A stretch of DNA of 7,797 nt from an uncultured Collinsella sp. (GTDB taxonomy: Bacteria > Actinomycetota > Coriobacteriia > Coriobacteriales > Coriobacteriaceae): NCBI GenBank assembly GCA_902475375.1, contig CABRZC010000088.1, positions 1 to 7,797 of the forward strand. The letters are read 5' to 3'. Positions 5,170 through 7,797 of the stretch are shown here, in pieces. Both the position numbers and the translations under genes were made by a program. The first letter of the stretch is position 1; each line of letters begins with the position of its first letter. Under the pieces are notes generated by a model. That model had not been told where the DNA came from. It did no database searches and saw only the letters and a list, made by a program, of their open reading frames with translations.

Positions 5170-5718
5170 ATGAAATACCTCATCGCTTCCGACATCCACG
5201 GTTCGGCATATTGGACTGAGCGCCTGGTCGCCGCCATCGAGTCCGAGCAGCCCGACCGCATCGTCCTGCTGGGCGACCTGCTCTACCATGGCCCGCGCAA
5301 CGACCTGCCGCGCGACTACGCCCCCAAGCGCGTGATTCCGCTGCTCAACGCCCTGGCCGACCGCATCATCGCGGTGCGCGGCAACTGCGATGCCGAGGTC
5401 GACCAGATGGTGCTCGATTTCCCCGTCATGGCCGACTACGCCACGCTGTTCGACGAGAGCGGCCGCGAGCTGTTCCTGACGCATGGCCATGTTTTTGGCG
5501 CCGGCATGCACAACAGCGTCGACCACGCGCCCGCGCTGCCCGAGGGCTCCGCGCTCGTCTACGGCCACACGCACATCAAGGTTAACGAGGAAAGTGAGGC
5601 GCACCCGGGCCTGTGGCTCTTCAACCCCGGCAGCGTGAGCATTCCCAAGGACGGTACGCACAGCTACGGCATCTACGAGGGCGGCGCGTTCCGTCACGTG
5701 ATCATGGAGGAGGAATAA
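5170..5718 (+). CDS. yfcE: YfcE-type metallophosphoesterase (phosphodiesterase)
   Basis: This 182-residue protein belongs to the calcineurin-like metallophosphoesterase superfamily, YfcE/MJ0936 branch. Characterised members hydrolyse artificial phosphodiesters in a Mn-dependent way, with no settled physiological substrate. Dimetal-site motifs are in order: Asp8 and His10 in ASDIHGS, Asp36 in LLGDLLYHGPRND, Asn72 in VRGNCDAEVD, His105 in LTHGH, and His133 and His135 in YGHTHIK. NPGSVSIPKDG (152-162) is the family's typical C-terminal strand. Length matches E. coli YfcE (184). The ATG at 5170 has GAAAGGA at 5158-5164; a TTG at 5107 in the same frame would overlap the previous gene without similarity. 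It ends 2 nt before mazG. Confidence 0.92.
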   Translation: MKYLIASDIHGSAYWTERLVAAIESEQPDRIVLLGDLLYHGPRNDLPRDYAPKRVIPLLNALADRIIAVRGNCDAEVDQMVLDFPVMADYATLFDESGRELFLTHGHVFGAGMHNSVDHAPALPEGSALVYGHTHIKVNEESEAHPGLWLFNPGSVSIPKDGTHSYGIYEGGAFRHVIMEEE

Positions 5719-5720
5719 CC

Positions 5721-6581
5721 ATGGCACAGCATATGGCTCAGCAAAATGCCGAGGGTTCGCGCGACCTGTCCACGCTGGTCGACGCGTCGGCCGAGCTGCA
5801 GCATCTGGTGCAGACCATCTGGCGCCTGCGTCAGCCCGACGGCTGCCCGTGGGACCGCGAACAGACGCACCGCAGCATTGGCAAAAACATGATCGAGGAA
5901 GCCTACGAGGCGCTCGATTGCATCGAGGCGGACGACGTGGCACATCTGCGCGAGGAGCTGGGCGATGTGCTCATGCAAGTAGTACTGCATGCGCAGATTG
6001 CGGCGGACGCCGGCGAGTTTACGCTGGCCGATGTGGCACGCGATATCGACGCCAAGCTCATCCGCCGCCATCCGCACGTGTTTGGCGATGCGGATGCCGA
6101 GAGCTCCGACGAGGTGCTCAAGATCTGGGACGAGGTCAAGCTTGCCGAGAAGGCCGCCAAGGACAAGGCCGTGGCGGTGGGCGAGGCTGCGCCCGAGGGC
6201 CTGCTCGACGGCGTGCCCACGCATCTGCCAGCGCTGATGCAGGCGCAGAAGGTGTCGCGCAAGGCAGCGGCCGTGGGCTTTGAATGGGAGACGGTCCAGG
6301 ATGTGTGGGACGAGGTAGCCGAGGAGCGTGCCGAGTTTGAGGCCGAGGAGCCCGGCTCGCCCGAGCGCGAGATGGAGTTTGGCGACCTGCTCTTTGCCCT
6401 GGTCAACGTTGCACGCAAGGAGGGAATCGACGCCGAGAGCGCCCTGCGCGCCAGCACGGCCAAGTTCCGCCGTCGCTGGGCTGCGATGGAGGCCGCCGTG
6501 CACGAGGCGGGCGATGACCTCGCCGCCTGCTCAACCGCTCAACTCAACGACCTGTGGGACCAAGCAAAAGCAAGCGAGTGA
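5721..6581 (+). CDS. mazG: Nucleoside triphosphate pyrophosphohydrolase MazG
   Basis: MazG hydrolyses canonical and damaged (d)NTPs to monophosphate and pyrophosphate, cleaning the nucleotide pool and, in some bacteria, affecting ppGpp-linked stress. The protein is 286 residues with the duplicated all-alpha MazG fold. Domain 1 has the signature LRQPDGCPWDREQTHRS (36-52), then Glu59-Glu60-x-x-Glu63 and Glu78-Glu79-x-x-Asp82. Domain 2 has QKVSRKAAAVGFEWE (176-190), Glu201-Glu202-x-x-Glu205 and EFGDLLFALVN (219-229). Both metal-binding sets look intact. It is slightly longer than E. coli MazG (263), mainly at the N-terminus and in the Ala-rich linker. The ATG at 5721 follows the yfcE stop by 2 nt, with AGGAGGA at 5708-5714 inside the end of yfcE. 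A second in-frame ATG at 5733 is a less likely start. Confidence 0.95.
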   Translation: MAQHMAQQNAEGSRDLSTLVDASAELQHLVQTIWRLRQPDGCPWDREQTHRSIGKNMIEEAYEALDCIEADDVAHLREELGDVLMQVVLHAQIAADAGEFTLADVARDIDAKLIRRHPHVFGDADAESSDEVLKIWDEVKLAEKAAKDKAVAVGEAAPEGLLDGVPTHLPALMQAQKVSRKAAAVGFEWETVQDVWDEVAEERAEFEAEEPGSPEREMEFGDLLFALVNVARKEGIDAESALRASTAKFRRRWAAMEAAVHEAGDDLAACSTAQLNDLWDQAKASE

Positions 6582-6609
6582 GGCCTGCGTCTCTCACGGC
6601 ATCCATTCG

Positions 6610-6623
6610 TAGAGAGGTCTCTA
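6610..6623. repeat. Short inverted repeat at the convergent mazG/ATPase junction
   Basis: TAGAGA (6610-6615) and TCTCTA (6618-6623) are inverted around GG, and the second arm overlaps the stop codon of the minus-strand gene. A 5-bp stem with an AGGT loop is possible. There is no T-run, so a terminator is not established. Confidence 0.3.
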
Positions 6624-7797
6624 CAAGCAAAAAGCCATATACAACGGAAGATGTGCCAGCTGCGCTTCGGCATCCCACTCGAGTTGTTTAGGGTGCAACA
6701 CGTAAGCCATCCCAATCTTCTTGTTAAAGCGCGCGCGGAATCGGTCGAGGGAGATGGTTCCGTATCTGCGTGGCGACTTAACTTCGACGGGGCTGATGCG
6801 CGGCTTTCCGGCGGCATTGACATAGGGTCGGGTAACGAGGAAGTCGATTTCCATGCGCTCCTCCCCCTCCTTCTTTCCGCTTTGGGAATAAAAGAAGAGC
6901 CTGTGTCCATTGGCCTTTAGAGATTGGGCAACGTAGTTTTCGGTAAGCATTCCTTCGTTCAATCCGATGTCGCCGCGAAGCACGGCCCTGTAAACGTCTT
7001 CATCGGTATCGTTGTTGTCAGAGAAGGCAAGCGTTACAAGCAGGCCGGTGTCTGCCATGTAGCACTTGAGGGCCGTTTGCTCCATGCTGAGTGAAAGGCC
7101 CACGCTCGGTTCGCTTGCGGCATAGCAGATATTGGCAATTCGCGCGTCTGCCAGCCAAAAGAAGGCTTCTTCGTAGGTGCGCATGCGTGCGTTTTTATCA
7201 AGTGAGGAAAGCTTGAATCGTTTTTCGTGCCTAGAGAGCTGACCCGGGATGCCATCGAGTACGGAGACGACTTTGAATTCGTAACCGGTTGCAAAACGAG
7301 AGATATCGTTGCGATAGAGCTGAACGATTCGGCGCTTCGAAGCGTCGACGGGCGCAAAAGCGCGCTGTTCAACATAGATGGATACCGGCTCAGGCATGCC
7401 GCCTACAAGCATGTATTCGCGCATAAGGGAGAGCGCTCTGCGATGTAGGGCATCGGGGAGCGGCTTCATCTTGTTAAAACTCATGCGAATGAGATCGGCC
7501 AGCCCCTTTTCGTCCATGCCCCAAAGAAACTCCTCAAAGTCGAGGGGCTCAAGTTCCAGAGACTCTTCTTCGGACGGGATGACGATATCTTTAATGTTCT
7601 GCTTGATGCTGAGCAGGGATCCAGTTTCGATGTAGTCGTAACGTCCGTCTGCAACGAGATACTTGATGAGTCCGCGTGCTTGCGGGTACATCTGGACCTC
7701 GTCAAAGACGATAAGCGTCTCATGTTCATAGAGTTTGACGTTATAGAAAACCGAGAGATAGAGGAAGAGCGAGTCGAAGTCAGTGCGATAGTCCTCA
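6621..7797 (-). CDS. AAA_14/DUF4143-family ATPase, 5' end outside the window
   Basis: The frame runs from the TAG stop at 6621-6623 to the window edge, so the N-terminus with the Walker A loop is missing. At the truncated end LIVFDEVQMYPQAR, encoded near 7680-7720, is a Walker B motif with the Asp-Glu pair. It is followed by an ATPase sensor-like segment (YDYIETGSLLS) and the family's LEPLDFEEFLWG. The C-terminal half is DUF4143-like, with EIDFLVT and PVEVKSPRRYG forming a D...ExK arrangement of PD-(D/E)XK nucleases. Such proteins are widespread accessory genes in gut bacteria and their cellular role is unsettled. The gene is convergent with mazG, 39 nt apart, and its GC content is visibly lower than that of its neighbours, which suggests acquisition. 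An ATG at 7691 lies after Walker B and is not the true start. Confidence 0.88.
   Translation of the reverse strand, partial: EDYRTDFDSLFLYLSVFYNVKLYEHETLIVFDEVQMYPQARGLIKYLVADGRYDYIETGSLLSIKQNIKDIVIPSEEESLELEPLDFEEFLWGMDEKGLADLIRMSFNKMKPLPDALHRRALSLMREYMLVGGMPEPVSIYVEQRAFAPVDASKRRIVQLYRNDISRFATGYEFKVVSVLDGIPGQLSRHEKRFKLSSLDKNARMRTYEEAFFWLADARIANICYAASEPSVGLSLSMEQTALKCYMADTGLLVTLAFSDNNDTDEDVYRAVLRGDIGLNEGMLTENYVAQSLKANGHRLFFYSQSGKKEGEERMEIDFLVTRPYVNAAGKPRISPVEVKSPRRYGTISLDRFRARFNKKIGMAYVLHPKQLEWDAEAQLAHLPLYMAFCL

Noticed and set aside
5694..6503. 269-codon minus-strand frame opposite mazG
   Set aside because: It is a shadow of a GC-rich gene; MazG motifs on the + strand explain the region.

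Overview
The window is high-GC DNA with short intergenic gaps, strong purine-rich ribosome binding sites and several GTG/TTG/ATG choices. Gene content, codon bias towards G/C and the style of the intergenic repeat suggest a gut actinobacterium of the Coriobacteriia, most like Collinsella. That assignment is an inference from memory of such genomes and was not tested by a search.

Positions 102-3172 hold the 3' part of a histidine biosynthesis operon on the + strand, in the order hisH-hisA-hisF-hisI-hisE. HisH and HisF form imidazole glycerol phosphate synthase. HisA supplies its PRFAR substrate. HisI and HisE, separate proteins here, catalyse the two steps before HisA. hisH and hisA overlap by ATGA, hisA and hisF are 3 nt apart, and hisI and hisE follow gaps of about 149 and 46 nt. 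The first 16 bases may be the end of an upstream his gene.

Positions 3168-3492 are a compact repeat element without a convincing gene, filling the space between two convergent stop codons. It has near-perfect 20-bp terminal inverted repeats, extra direct copies of the same motif, a perfect 16-bp palindrome and an internal 13-bp inverted repeat. It looks like a REPIN/MITE-type non-autonomous element.

On the - strand at 3493-4404 lies a PHP-fold phosphoesterase with all expected metal ligands. It probably supplies the histidinol-phosphatase step of the same pathway.

A divergent 224-nt spacer leads to a + strand group: a standalone LarC C-terminal (nickel-insertion, LarC2-like) protein, a YfcE-type metallophosphoesterase and a two-domain MazG nucleotide pyrophosphohydrolase. 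The last two are 2 nt apart and surely cotranscribed.

The window ends with a convergent, 5'-truncated gene on the - strand at 6621-7797. It encodes an AAA_14/DUF4143 ATPase whose Walker B motif and C-terminal PD-(D/E)XK-like motif are visible. Its visibly lower GC content suggests an accessory gene. I found no CRISPR array, tRNA, rRNA or recognisable defence system. The most unusual items are the repeat element and the LarC2-only protein.
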